A stretch of 64,000 nucleotides of DNA from JAPUEK01 sp963815355 (GTDB lineage Bacteria; Pseudomonadota; Alphaproteobacteria; Rhodobacterales; Rhodobacteraceae): contig CAWFGJ010000006.1 in NCBI GenBank assembly GCA_963815355.1, positions 124,001 through 188,000 on the forward strand, read 5' to 3'. Under the pieces are notes generated by a model. It did not search any database, was not told the origin of the DNA, and saw only the letters and a program-made list of their open reading frames with translations. The position numbers and the translations under genes are program-made. The number at the start of each line of letters is the position of its first letter. The stretch's first letter is position 1. Shown here one piece after another: positions 16,591 through 25,884 of this stretch.

Positions 16591-19098
16591 CTATTCCTGC
16601 CCCCGCAAGACCTGCGCAGGCCGTGCCGCCAGCGGGCGCAGGACGAAGATCAGGCTGGCAAGCAACACTGCCCCCACCCCACCCGCCACGATGGCCAAGG
16701 CAGAGCCCGGGGCAAAGTGATAGGGGGTCTCCATCACAAAGCGCATGACCGCCCAGCCCGCGACACCGCCTGTCAGCACCGCAACGCTGCCTGCAGCGGC
16801 CCCCATCAGCGCGGCGCGCAGCGCAAAGCTGGCGAGGATGGAGGCGCGCGAGGCCCCCAGCACTTTCAGCACGGCCGCCTCGTAAACCCGGGCACGCTCA
16901 CCCGCGGCGGCGGCACCGATCAGGACGACAAAGCCCGTCACCAAGGTTGCCATGGCTGCCAGGGTGACCGCTTGTGCGATGGCGGTCAGTGCCTCGGACA
17001 CCCGCGCGATGGCGGCTTTGATGCCGATGGCGGTGATGTTGGGATAGGCCCGTGTCATTTCACGCAGGATCGCGCCTTCGGCCTCGGGGGCAGCGTAGAC
17101 TGTGGCGATGTTGGTATGGGGGGCGCCGGACAGGGCGGCAGGGTCCATGGTCATCACAAAGCCCATGCCGGCGTTGGAAAAATCAACCTCGCGGAAGCTG
17201 GTGATTTCGGCCTCTATCTCGCGGCCGAGAATGGTGACGCTGAGACGGTCGCCCAGTTTCAGGCCGATCTCGGCCGCTTCTTGGGCGGCAAACGAGATTT
17301 GCGGCGGCCCGGCATAGTCTTTGGGCCACCATGTGCCTGCGGTGACCACAGCACCTTCGGGGGGGGCCTCGGAATAGGTCACGCCGCGGTCGCCGCGGAT
17401 CACCCAATGATCGCCCGCCACTTCGCGCGCGTCCTTGCCGTTGATGCGGTTGATCACGCCGCGCAGCATGGGGGCCGATTCCACCTTGGTGACCGCCGGG
17501 TTGGCGGCGAGTTTTGCGCGGAACCCGTCGATCTGGTCGGGCTGGATGTCGACGAAGAAGAACGCCGGCGCTTTGACCGGGAGATCCCGCTGGATCGAGG
17601 CGCGGATGTTGGAGTCGATCTGACCGACCGCCGCCAGCACCGACAGGCCCAAGCCGAGGGCCAGAACCACTTGCACCGTCTCGGCACGGGGGGCGCCGAT
17701 CGCGGCCAGGGCAAGGCGCAGGGACACATGGCCCCGCAGCGCCGCAGCCCGCGCCGCCCGACGCGCCAGTCGCGCCAACCCCGCGGCGGACAAGGCCAAC
17801 AGGCCCAGCGCCGCCGCGACCCCGCCCGCCGTGCCCAAGGCCAGCCACATGGCCCCGGATAGCCAGACAGCCCCTGCAACCAGCAAGACCAGAAGCCCCG
17901 CCATCATCGCAAGATGCCGCGCTTTAGGCCATCCGCCCGACAGGCCGCCGCGATAGAGTGCTGCCGCCCGCACGCTTTCGCTGCGCGCCAAGGGCCAGAG
18001 GGCAAAGAGAAACGCCGAGGTGATGCCGTAGAACGCAGCCTCAATCGCCGGGCGCGGGTAAAAGGCGATCTCGGCCGGAAAGGGAAGGGCTGCCGCAATC
18101 GGGCCTTTCAGCGCCAGAGGCACGCCGATGCCCAATGCCAGCCCAAGCACCAGACCCAAAGCCACCAGCACCGCGATTTGCAGCAGGTAGGCGCGGAAGA
18201 TCAGCGCACCGTCCGCCCCCAGCACACGCAGAGTGGCGATGGTGGACAGGCGGCGATCCAGATAGGCCCGCACCCCCGCCGCGACCCCCACGCCGCCCAC
18301 GGCCAGACCCGCCAGCCCGACAAGGATCAGGAAAGAGCCGATCTGATCGACAAACCGTTCGACCCCCGGTGCGGCGCGGCGGCTGTCGGCCCAGCGCATA
18401 CCCTGTTCCCGGAAGGTGGTTTCGGCCTCGGTCTGCAGGGGTTCCAGCGCGGTGTTTTGGGGCAGGGTCAGCCGGTAGGCGGTCTCATAAAGCGAGCCGG
18501 GCGCGATCAGGCCGGATTGGGCCAGATCGGCGGTCAGCACGATGGTACGGGGGGCAAGGGCAAAGCCGCCGGTGGCGCTGTCGGGTTCGCGCAGCAAGAC
18601 GCCCCCCAAGCGGAAGGTTTGCAGGCCAAGGGTAAAGTGATCGCCCGGGGCAAGACCCAGTTGCTCGGCCAAGAGCTTGTCCACAACCGCGCCCGGCACC
18701 CCGTCTTGGCGGGCAAGGGCGGTGGGCAGTGTGCCGGTTTCCAGTTGCACCGCGCCGATCAGCGGATAGGCCCCGTCGACCGCCTTGACCTGTGTCAGCA
18801 CCTGCGCGTCATCGGTCACCACCATTGAGCGGAATGAGACGATCTCGGACATCCGGTCGGCCTTGTCCGCCATCCACGCCTTTTCGGTATCGGTGGCGAA
18901 CCTGTAGGTGAACTCCATTTCGGCGTCGCCCCCAAGCAACGCCGCCCCTTGCGCGCTGAGCCCCGCCTCAATCGCCGAGCGCACCATGCCGACGCCAGAG
19001 ATCGCCGCCACGCCCATCGACAGACAGGCCAGAAACACGGCAAAACCCCGCAACCCGCCGCGCAACTCGCGGCGCGCGATCCGCCATGCCAAACTCAT
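16591..19098 (-). CDS. ABC transporter permease, YbbP/FtsX-domain type
   Basis: This 835-aa inner-membrane protein has an N-terminal helix (LRGFAVFLACLSMGVAAISG), a large periplasmic part and two FtsX-type membrane domains. Typical FtsX-domain text is ATLRVLGADGALIFRAYLLQ and, in the C-terminal copy, AAVLKVLGASRASILASFAL. It is the membrane partner of the ATPase encoded just upstream. In E. coli the matching pair ybbA-ybbP lies beside tesA, as here. The start at 19098 was chosen over a longer frame that would run into the ATPase gene. The physiological substrate of this family is not settled; release or remodelling of envelope lipids is a common suggestion. Confidence 0.88.
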   Translation of the reverse strand: MSLAWRIARRELRGGLRGFAVFLACLSMGVAAISGVGMVRSAIEAGLSAQGAALLGGDAEMEFTYRFATDTEKAWMADKADRMSEIVSFRSMVVTDDAQVLTQVKAVDGAYPLIGAVQLETGTLPTALARQDGVPGAVVDKLLAEQLGLAPGDHFTLGLQTFRLGGVLLREPDSATGGFALAPRTIVLTADLAQSGLIAPGSLYETAYRLTLPQNTALEPLQTEAETTFREQGMRWADSRRAAPGVERFVDQIGSFLILVGLAGLAVGGVGVAAGVRAYLDRRLSTIATLRVLGADGALIFRAYLLQIAVLVALGLVLGLALGIGVPLALKGPIAAALPFPAEIAFYPRPAIEAAFYGITSAFLFALWPLARSESVRAAALYRGGLSGGWPKARHLAMMAGLLVLLVAGAVWLSGAMWLALGTAGGVAAALGLLALSAAGLARLARRAARAAALRGHVSLRLALAAIGAPRAETVQVVLALGLGLSVLAAVGQIDSNIRASIQRDLPVKAPAFFFVDIQPDQIDGFRAKLAANPAVTKVESAPMLRGVINRINGKDAREVAGDHWVIRGDRGVTYSEAPPEGAVVTAGTWWPKDYAGPPQISFAAQEAAEIGLKLGDRLSVTILGREIEAEITSFREVDFSNAGMGFVMTMDPAALSGAPHTNIATVYAAPEAEGAILREMTRAYPNITAIGIKAAIARVSEALTAIAQAVTLAAMATLVTGFVVLIGAAAAGERARVYEAAVLKVLGASRASILASFALRAALMGAAAGSVAVLTGGVAGWAVMRFVMETPYHFAPGSALAIVAGGVGAVLLASLIFVLRPLAARPAQVLRGQE

Positions 19099-19108
19099 AC
19101 CGAACCCC

Positions 19109-19780
19109 TCACGCCGCGATCCGTCCATCGACGAGCCGCACCACACGGTCACAGCGTTCGGCCAGTTCCGGCGCGTGGGTGACCAGCACCAGCGTCGCGC
19201 CGTGGCGGTCGCGCAGGGCAAAGATCAGTTCCATGATGGCGGCGCCGTTGACGCTGTCGAGGTTGCCCGTTGGTTCATCCGCCAGAAAGATCGACGGGCG
19301 CGGGGCGGCGGCACGGGCAAGGGCCACGCGCTGTTGCTCGCCCCCCGACAGTTGCGCGGGGTAGTGGCCGCCGCGTGCGCCCAGACCCACGGCGACGAGT
19401 TCGGCCTCGGCCCTTGCAAAGGCGTCTTCGGCGCCGGAAATCTCCAGCGGCAGGGCCACATTTTCCAAGGCGGTCATGGTGGGGATCAGGTGAAAGCTTT
19501 GGAACACCACGCCCATGCGCCCGCGGCGGAACCGCGCCAGACCATCTTCGTCAAGCGTGCCCAGATCCTGACCCAAGGCCCGGACCTGCCCTGTCGTGGC
19601 GCGTTCAAGGCCCCCCATCAGCATCAGAAGCGAAGACTTGCCGGAACCGGAGGGGCCGACCAGACCGACCGTTTCCCCTTGCGTGACAGTCAGAGAAATC
19701 GCTTTAAGTATCTCTACAGGTCCGGCATTTCCCGCCAAGGTCAGTCCGACCGCTTTCAGATCCAATACGGGTTCCGCCAT
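19109..19780 (-). CDS. ABC transporter ATP-binding protein, YbbA/LolD type
   Basis: This 223-aa ATPase has Walker A GPSGSGKSS, Q-loop VFQSFHLIP, signature LSGGEQQRVALARA, Walker B IFLADEPTGNLD and H-loop VTHAPEL, all of the LolD/MacB-like class. It lies 10 bp upstream of the FtsX-type permease gene and is transcribed with it. The start ATG at 19780 directly abuts the opposite-strand region of the esterase gene, so the two divergent genes share a very compact promoter zone. Confidence 0.92.
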   Translation of the reverse strand: MAEPVLDLKAVGLTLAGNAGPVEILKAISLTVTQGETVGLVGPSGSGKSSLLMLMGGLERATTGQVRALGQDLGTLDEDGLARFRRGRMGVVFQSFHLIPTMTALENVALPLEISGAEDAFARAEAELVAVGLGARGGHYPAQLSGGEQQRVALARAAAPRPSIFLADEPTGNLDSVNGAAIMELIFALRDRHGATLVLVTHAPELAERCDRVVRLVDGRIAA

Positions 19781-19835
19781 GTTCCACCTGCTTTGTTCAC
19801 TCCTCAGATATGCGTCCCAAGGCCCATTGCGCAAT

Positions 19836-20495
19836 GTGCGGCAAGGAATTGCCAATGTCACGATCGCGTGGGGCATGGCGATTTTGGGCGCATTGGCTGG
19901 TTTTTCGGCACAGGCCGGCCCGGTGACGGTGTTGGCCTTGGGCGACAGTCTGACCCAAGGCTATGGCTTGCCGCCCGAAGAGGGATTTGTGCCACAGATG
20001 CAGGCGTGGCTGGCCGCGCAGGGGCAAGAGGTGGTCGTGCTTAATGCCGGGGTGTCGGGGGATACGACGGCGGGCGGGCTTTCGCGGCTGGAGTGGTCGC
20101 TGACGCCCGAGGTGGGGGCGGTGATCGTCAACCTTGGGGGCAACGACCTGTTGCGCGGGGTCGATCCGGCCAACAGCCGGGCCAATCTGGCGGGGATACT
20201 GGACATCGCCAAGGCGCGCGGGTTGCCGGTGTTGCTGGTCGCGTTACGCGCGCCGGGCAATTACGGACCGGAGTTCAAGGGCGCGTTTGACGCGATGTAT
20301 CCGGAGTTGGCGGCGGAGTATGGCGCGGTGCTGAGCGAGAACTATTTCCTGCCGCTGATCGACCAGAAACGGGCCTTGCTGGACCCGGCCCTGATGCAGG
20401 CGGACGGCATCCATCCGAATGCGGCGGGGGTCAAACTGGCGGTGGCGGCTTTGGGGCCCAAGGTTCAGGCGCTTTTGGCGCGGGTGGCAAAGTAA
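19836..20495 (+). CDS. tesA: Arylesterase / acyl-CoA thioesterase I family (TesA-like) GDSL hydrolase
   Basis: This SGNH/GDSL hydrolase of about 219 aa is predicted to be exported. A hydrophobic signal ends ILGALAGFSAQA. The catalytic blocks follow: LALGDSLTQGYG (Ser), VNLGGNDLLRG (Gly/Asn) and ADGIHPNAAG (Asp-His). I prefer the GTG at 19836; the ATG at 19779 would overlap the divergent ATPase start, and the ATG at 19875 leaves a very short signal. It likely hydrolyses acyl esters or thioesters in the periplasm. It is divergent from the YbbA/YbbP pair, the same partnership as in enterobacteria. Confidence 0.88.
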   Translation: MRQGIANVTIAWGMAILGALAGFSAQAGPVTVLALGDSLTQGYGLPPEEGFVPQMQAWLAAQGQEVVVLNAGVSGDTTAGGLSRLEWSLTPEVGAVIVNLGGNDLLRGVDPANSRANLAGILDIAKARGLPVLLVALRAPGNYGPEFKGAFDAMYPELAAEYGAVLSENYFLPLIDQKRALLDPALMQADGIHPNAAGVKLAVAALGPKVQALLARVAK

Positions 20496-20545
20496 GCCAG
20501 AAAGGGGGCGTCGCCGCCCCCTCTGCCCTGCGGGCATTCACCCCT

Positions 20546-20568
20546 CGCGGAGTATTTTTGCCAAGATG
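20546..20568. repeat. Dispersed short repeat, single copy
   Basis: The 20 bases at 20549-20568 are the exact reverse complement of those at 29517-29536 (CATCTTGGCAAAAATACTCC) and closely match the arms of the inverted repeat at 16499-16577. The copy lies just after tesA. A flanking CGCGG matches the GC end of the other copies. Confidence 0.8.
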
Positions 20569-20665
20569 ATGGGGCGAGAGGGCGCGCGCGGGGCGGTGGC
20601 GCCGTTTCGCCCTTGCGCTTGGAAATGGCGTGGGCAATCTGTCGGCATTCTCTTCGGAGCGATCC

Positions 20666-22087
20666 ATGCCTTTGTTGACCGAACTCGCGGCCGCCCTTGG
20701 CGCGCAGCACGTCCTGACGGGCGACGACCTTGCACGCTACCGCGCGGATTGGTCGGCGCATTATACCTCGGACCCCTGCGCCGTTGCGCGCCCGGCAAAC
20801 ACCGCGGAGGTGGCAGAGGTTTTGCGCATCGCCGCCCGACATGGGGTTGCGGTGGTTCCGGTCTCGGGGCTGACGGGGTTGGTGGGGGGCGCGATGACAA
20901 CGGGCGGCTTGATGCTGTCGGTCGAGCGTCTGAACCGCATTCGCGACATCCGGGTCGAGGCGCGCACGGCGATTGTCGAGGCGGGGGTGATCTTGTCGCG
21001 TCTGCACGACGCCGCGGCAGAGCAGGGTTTGTATTTCCCGTTGTGGTTTGGCGCGCGTGGGTCTGCGATGATCGGCGGGGTTTTGTCGACCAATGCGGGC
21101 GGGTCGAACGTGTTGCGCTATGGCTCTACCCGGGCGCTGTGTCTGGGGGTGGAGGTGGTGCTGGCCGATGGGCGGGTGTTGAACCTGATGTCGGAGTTGC
21201 ACAAGGACAACTCGGGCTACGACCTGAAGCAGATGTTCATCGGTGCCGAGGGCACGTTGGGGGTGATTACCGCTGCCGTGATGAAGCTGGTGCCGCAGCC
21301 TTTGGCCTATGCGACGGCCACCCTTGCGGCGCGGTCTTTGCCGGATGCGCTGGCGTTGTTGAACCGATTGCGGGCCGCCACCGGGGGCATGGTCGAGGCG
21401 TTTGAATACATGCCCGCCAGCTATATGCGCCGTTTGACCGAGGCACGCCCGGATGTCCGGCTGCCCTTTGGCGGCCAGCGCTATGAGACGACGATTCTGG
21501 TGGAGTTGGCGACCGCAGCCCCCCGCGATGCCACGCCCGATGACAGCGGGGCGATCCCTTTGGTGACGTTGCTGGAGCAGGTGTTGGGCGGGATGATCGA
21601 CGAGGGCGCGGTGCTGGATGCCGAAATCGCCCAGACCGAGGCGCAGCGGCGCGCCATGTGGGAGCGCCGCGAGTTGGCCGCCGAGATCACCATTGCCCGC
21701 CAGCCGACCATCGACACCGATATCGCCCTGCCGCTGCACGCGATCCCGGCGTTTTTTGACCGTATCCATGCCCGGCTGCCCGCTTTGGATGCCGGGGCCG
21801 AGACGCTTTCAGTGGCCCATCTGGGGGACGGCAATATCCACTTTACCGTCTATCCGTCGCGCGATGACCCGGCCTTGCACAGCGCCGTGGTGGAGGCGGT
21901 TGAGGATGAGGTTGAGGCGCTGCACGGCTCTTTCTCGGCCGAGCATGGGGTGGGGTTGTCAAAGCTGCCCACCATGGCGCGGCGCAAAGATCCGGTGGCC
22001 TTGTCGGTGATGCGGGCGATCAAGCAGGCGCTGGACCCCGAAAACCGGATGAACCCCGGCAAGGTTGTGCCCGAGGCGCCCCGCTGA
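20666..22087 (+). CDS. FAD-linked oxidase, GlcD / D-2-hydroxyacid dehydrogenase family
   Basis: This 473-aa flavoprotein has an N-terminal FAD-binding (PCMH) domain: residues about 35-75, ending VVPVSGLTGLVGGAMT, with the GGVLSTNAGGSNVLRYG loop later. A C-terminal FAD-oxidase domain carries the metal/substrate motif AHLGDGNIHFTVY and the AEHGVGLSK block. Relatives oxidise D-lactate, D-2-hydroxyglutarate or glycolate-type acids and pass electrons to the respiratory chain. It ends by overlapping the next gene by one base (TGATG). I cannot tell which 2-hydroxyacid is used. Confidence 0.87.
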   Translation: MPLLTELAAALGAQHVLTGDDLARYRADWSAHYTSDPCAVARPANTAEVAEVLRIAARHGVAVVPVSGLTGLVGGAMTTGGLMLSVERLNRIRDIRVEARTAIVEAGVILSRLHDAAAEQGLYFPLWFGARGSAMIGGVLSTNAGGSNVLRYGSTRALCLGVEVVLADGRVLNLMSELHKDNSGYDLKQMFIGAEGTLGVITAAVMKLVPQPLAYATATLAARSLPDALALLNRLRAATGGMVEAFEYMPASYMRRLTEARPDVRLPFGGQRYETTILVELATAAPRDATPDDSGAIPLVTLLEQVLGGMIDEGAVLDAEIAQTEAQRRAMWERRELAAEITIARQPTIDTDIALPLHAIPAFFDRIHARLPALDAGAETLSVAHLGDGNIHFTVYPSRDDPALHSAVVEAVEDEVEALHGSFSAEHGVGLSKLPTMARRKDPVALSVMRAIKQALDPENRMNPGKVVPEAPR

Positions 22088-23328
22088 TGACCGCCCTGCA
22101 ACAGGTCAGAACGTTGCCCGGTTTGCGCATGCTGGCCGGGTTGATGCTGTTTTTGGGCGCGCATAATGCGGCGCTTTACCCCTATCAATCCTTGGTGGCC
22201 TTGGGTCATTTCGGCCTGCCCGAAGCTATGTTTGCGGCAATGCTGGTGATTGCGTCGGCGGCGTCGGTGACGGCGTCGGTGCTGTTTGGGTTGTTGGGCG
22301 ACCAAAGCGGGGCGCGCCGCCGGATCGCGATTGCCACGGCGCTGTGTTCCACCTTGGGTTTGGCGTTGATGCTGGCACTGCCCGGCCCGTGGACGTTTCT
22401 GCTGTTTCACGGCCTGCTGCTGCCCATCTCATGGAGCCTTTACGGCCAGGCCTTTTCGATGGCCCGCGTTTTGGCAAAGGGCGACAGCAACGCCCGGGCC
22501 GGCGTTCTGGCCACGCTTCGGGCGGGGTTGTCGGCCAGCTATCTGGCGATGCTGCTGGTCTGGACCGGGGCTTTTGCCTTGGGATTTGATGTGATGGCGG
22601 TTTATGGCGCGGCGGCTGTCATGAGCCTTGGGTTGCTGGTGTTGGTGCTGTTTCGCTGGCCCGCCGACGACGGTCATGCGGGGGCGATTGCGCCGACGGG
22701 GCAAAAGCTGTGGCAGTCGTTCCGCGATCTGGCCGATCCGGCGGTGGCGTTGCGGCTGGGTTGTCTTGGGGCGATCACCTCGGCGGGTGGGTTGTATATG
22801 GTGTTGATCCCGCTGATCTTTGCGGCCTCGCCGTTGAGGGGCAATGCCGAGGTGGCGCTGTATGTCGGCATGGTGGCCGGGTGGGAGGTTCCGTTCATGC
22901 TGCTGTTGCCGCGCATTGCGGGGCGGATCGGGCGCACCGCCCTGATCGGCATTGGCGCGGCGATCTATACCTGCCATCTGGCGCTGCTGCCGGTGCTGAC
23001 CGACAGCGCGGCCCTTTGGCTGCTGCCGCTGTTTGCCGGGTTGGGAGGCGCTGCGATCCTGACGCTGCCGATCGGGTATTATCAGGATCTGATGGTGGAC
23101 AGGCCGGGTGCGGCCTCATCCCTGATCGCGATGCAAAAGCTGGTGTCCGATGTGCTGGCGGCGGGTGCGTTCATGGCGGGGCTGGCCTTGGGGGGCTATG
23201 AGGGCGCGGCGATCCTTGGCACGCTGCTGGCGTTGGGCGGGGGTTTGGGCCTGATGCTGGCGGATCGCGGGGGCCTGCCGCAGCCGCGTTTCATCACCCG
23301 GCGCGCCGTGCCAGCCGAGCAGGGCTGA
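22087..23328 (+). CDS. MFS transporter, SetA-like efflux type, first of a tandem pair
   Basis: This 413-aa inner-membrane protein has about twelve helices. Its N-terminal half has the loop GLLGDQSGARRRIAIATALC, a recognisable form of the MFS loop 2-3 motif. The C-terminal half contains YYQDLMVDRPGAASSLIAMQ, which is closely echoed in the next gene. Sugar-efflux (Set) family proteins have this arrangement. It is coupled to the FAD dehydrogenase by TGATG and is 3 bp from the second transporter. It may export a sugar or metabolite; the substrate is unknown. Confidence 0.85.
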   Translation: MTALQQVRTLPGLRMLAGLMLFLGAHNAALYPYQSLVALGHFGLPEAMFAAMLVIASAASVTASVLFGLLGDQSGARRRIAIATALCSTLGLALMLALPGPWTFLLFHGLLLPISWSLYGQAFSMARVLAKGDSNARAGVLATLRAGLSASYLAMLLVWTGAFALGFDVMAVYGAAAVMSLGLLVLVLFRWPADDGHAGAIAPTGQKLWQSFRDLADPAVALRLGCLGAITSAGGLYMVLIPLIFAASPLRGNAEVALYVGMVAGWEVPFMLLLPRIAGRIGRTALIGIGAAIYTCHLALLPVLTDSAALWLLPLFAGLGGAAILTLPIGYYQDLMVDRPGAASSLIAMQKLVSDVLAAGAFMAGLALGGYEGAAILGTLLALGGGLGLMLADRGGLPQPRFITRRAVPAEQG

Positions 23329-23331
23329 CCC

Positions 23332-24543
23332 ATGGCCCAGACGTCCAACGCGTGGCGGCTTCTGGCCACCGACCGCGATCTGCGCACGGTGTCGTTGATG
23401 AGCGTGCTGTTCGGCGCGGTGGTTTGCACCTTTGGCCCCTATATCTCACTGCTGGCGGTCAAGGAATTTGCGCTTGGAGATCGGGGGTATGCGGCGCTTA
23501 TGGTGGTTGCGACGGCGCTGTCGGTGTCGGGTTCGGTCTTTGTCGGGATTCGGGCAGACCAGACGGCAGGGCGACGCAAGATCGCGTTGGCATCTTGTGC
23601 GCTGACGGTTGCGGGCGCGGCGCTGATGACCTTTGGCCCGAGGGTAGAGACGTTTGTGTTGACCCATGCGCTGATCATGCCGCTGGCATCGACGCTGTTC
23701 GGCCAGATCTTTGCCCAGGCCCGTATCGCTGCCAACGCCCACCCGCCCGAAGCGCGCACCGCGATCATGTCCACGGTGCGCGCGCTGTTTGCGCTGCCGT
23801 TTGTGGTGGTGCTGCCGCTTTGGTCGCTGGCCTTTTCGGCGGGGGCGCCCATCCTTTGGATTTATCCGGCCTGCCTTGTGCTGGCGGGCGGGATGAGCCT
23901 GCTGACGTGGCGTGCCTGGCCGGCAGACGGCGGCAAGGGGGGGGATCGCCCGTCGGGGCTAAGCTTTGGCGCGGCTTTGGCGGAACTGGCCAAGGGGCCG
24001 CTGGCGCTGCGGGTGCTGGCCTTGGGGGCGGTGAATGGTGGGGCGACCATCTATCTGGCACTGCTGGGCCTTGTGCTGGTGCCTGCGGTCGGGCGCAGCA
24101 CGTCGGATGTGGCGCTGTATGCCGGGTTGATGGCGGGGCTGGAGGTGCCCTTCATGCTGGCCATTCCGTTGATCAGCCACCGCATTGCGCGCACCAAGCT
24201 GATCCTTGGGGGCACAGCGCTTTACTGCGTGCATGTGCTGGGGCTGCCGTTGCTGGCGGGCTCGCCCCTGCTGTGGCTGCTTTTGCTGCCCGGTGCTGCG
24301 GGGGGTGCTGTGATCCTGACGCTGCCCATCGCCTATCTGCAAGACCTGTTGTCCAGCCGCCCCGGCACCGGATCGGCCCTGATGGCGTTGCAGAGGCTGA
24401 CGGGGGACGTGCTGGCCGCGCTGTGCTTTGTGTTGGGCACGGCCCTGTATGGCTACGGGCTGGTCGCGCTGCTTGCGGTCATCGCGGCGATGAGCGGTGC
24501 GGTGGTGCTGCATGTGGCGGACAAACGCGCGCCACGGGTTTAG
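23332..24543 (+). CDS. MFS transporter, SetA-like efflux type, second of a tandem pair
   Basis: This 403-aa MFS protein is clearly paralogous to the one 3 bp upstream. It has the same layout, matching segments VGIRADQTAGRRKIALASC and YLQDLLSSRPGTGSALMALQ, and the same glutamate-proline dip LAGLMAGLEVPFMLAIPLI in helix 8. The pair may form a hetero-oligomer or have diverged in substrate. The 3' end overlaps the convergent hemC stop by 4 bp, leaving no room for a terminator. Confidence 0.85.
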   Translation: MAQTSNAWRLLATDRDLRTVSLMSVLFGAVVCTFGPYISLLAVKEFALGDRGYAALMVVATALSVSGSVFVGIRADQTAGRRKIALASCALTVAGAALMTFGPRVETFVLTHALIMPLASTLFGQIFAQARIAANAHPPEARTAIMSTVRALFALPFVVVLPLWSLAFSAGAPILWIYPACLVLAGGMSLLTWRAWPADGGKGGDRPSGLSFGAALAELAKGPLALRVLALGAVNGGATIYLALLGLVLVPAVGRSTSDVALYAGLMAGLEVPFMLAIPLISHRIARTKLILGGTALYCVHVLGLPLLAGSPLLWLLLLPGAAGGAVILTLPIAYLQDLLSSRPGTGSALMALQRLTGDVLAALCFVLGTALYGYGLVALLAVIAAMSGAVVLHVADKRAPRV

Positions 24544-25478
24544 TCAAAAAACCCCGGCCCCGCGCGGCCCAGCAACTCTGCCGCAAGGTCGATGCCCATT
24601 GCCGCCCCGTCTTGGGCGCTGCCGCGACGTTGCCCGGTGATCGCAACCGCGCCGTCGGGGCGCAAGATTTCACCGCGCAGCCACAGGGCCGGTCCATCCA
24701 GCACCGCAAGGCCCGCGATGGGGGTTTGGCAAGACCCGTCCAGCCGTTCGAGAAACGCGCGCTCTGCCTGAAGGCGCAAGCCGGTGTCGCGGTGGTGGAT
24801 CGCGGCCAGCAGGGCGGCCACGCGCGCATCTGCGGTGCGGCGTTCGACCCCGATGGCCCCTTGGGCGACGGCGGGCAGCATATCCTCGGGCGCGATGGCG
24901 GACCGGGCGGCCTGCGCCATGCCCAGACGGTTCAGCCCGGCCATCGCCAGAAAGGTCGCTGCCGCCACGCCGTCTTGCAGTTTCTTCATCCGGGTCTGCA
25001 CGTTGCCGCGGAATTCCACCACCTGCAGATCGGGGCGGCGCACCTTGATCTGTGCGCGGCGCCGCAAGGATGAGGTGCCGACAACCGCGCCTTGCGGCAG
25101 GTCCATCAGGCCCTCGGCCACGGGCGAGACGAACGCATCGCGCACATCTTCGCGCGGCAGGTAGCAATCCAGCACCAGACCGGCGGGTTGCAGGACCGGC
25201 ATGTCCTTCATCGAATGCACCGCGATGTCGATGGAGCCGTCCAGCAGCGCGTCTTCGATCTCTCGCGTGAACAGGCCCTTGCCGCCAATGTCTTTCAGGG
25301 CGCGGTCCTGAATCATGTCGCCGGTGACCTTGATCACCACGATGGCAAACGCCGCTTCGGGCAAGGCAAAGGCGGCGGCCAGCCGGCTGCGCGTCTCATG
25401 GGCCTGCGCCAAGGCAAGCGGGCTGCCACGGGTGCCGATTTTCAGGGGCGCGTCGGGGGAGGGAAGATTGTGCGTCAT
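24540..25478 (-). CDS. hemC: Porphobilinogen deaminase (hydroxymethylbilane synthase)
   Basis: This 312-aa cytosolic enzyme joins four porphobilinogen units into hydroxymethylbilane in heme (and, in phototrophs, bacteriochlorophyll) synthesis. The start region is LKIGTRGSPLALAQAHE. The catalytic aspartate lies in DIAVHSMKDMP, the arginine-rich substrate site in GTSSLRRRAQI and FRGNVQTRM, and the dipyrromethane-binding cysteine in DGSCQTPIAG. I place the start at the ATG at 25478; an ATG two codons upstream is possible. It is divergent from hemE. Confidence 0.96.
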   Translation of the reverse strand: MTHNLPSPDAPLKIGTRGSPLALAQAHETRSRLAAAFALPEAAFAIVVIKVTGDMIQDRALKDIGGKGLFTREIEDALLDGSIDIAVHSMKDMPVLQPAGLVLDCYLPREDVRDAFVSPVAEGLMDLPQGAVVGTSSLRRRAQIKVRRPDLQVVEFRGNVQTRMKKLQDGVAAATFLAMAGLNRLGMAQAARSAIAPEDMLPAVAQGAIGVERRTADARVAALLAAIHHRDTGLRLQAERAFLERLDGSCQTPIAGLAVLDGPALWLRGEILRPDGAVAITGQRRGSAQDGAAMGIDLAAELLGRAGPGFFD

Positions 25479-25884
25479 GGGCAAGCTTTATCCGCCCGCC
25501 GGACGCTATTCAACCGCGACAAATCTTCACGCAGAGAGGGGCTTGGCCGCGTGCCTGACCGCCGTGCGCAGACCCGGCCAAAAGCCAAGCCGGATCATCC
25601 GGAAAACAACCAGCGGCAGGCCGGGCAGTGCGATGCCCCGCTCCCGCTGATGCGATGCGCTCAACTGGCCCCACAACGGCAGGCCAAGCGGGATGCAGGC
25701 CTCGGGGACGTCGGCCATGACAAAGACCCCAAAGAACAATTTTCCCGAGGATTCCGTTTTGCCGTTAAAACTCAAGGCCATAGCGGGCAGCTGCACCCGC
25801 CCGCCCTGCCTGCGGGACAACCTGCCACGCTTGACTTCGCCGCCCCGCCCGGCAAGTCAGGGGCAACAGACAGCGGAGCTATCC
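25479..25884. other. Divergent region between hemC and hemE
   Basis: This gap of about 400 bp should hold the promoters of both heme genes. I see no clear FNR-type palindrome or hairpin. A small open frame on the minus strand is listed separately as doubtful. A second frame upstream of hemE (+ strand from 25693) has no protein-like character and I do not call it. Confidence 0.5.
25527..25718 (-). CDS. Possible small protein of unknown function (doubtful)
   Basis: This 63-aa frame begins MADVPEACIPLGLPLWGQLS and ends with a basic stretch, RTAVRHAAKPLSA. The amino-acid mix (VVFRMIRLGFWPGL) looks like a real protein, and an ATG is present. The ribosome site is weak (GGGGTCTTTGTC) and I recognise no family. 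It would be co-directional with hemC. It could equally be a chance frame in GC-rich DNA. Confidence 0.3.
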   Translation of the reverse strand: MADVPEACIPLGLPLWGQLSASHQRERGIALPGLPLVVFRMIRLGFWPGLRTAVRHAAKPLSA

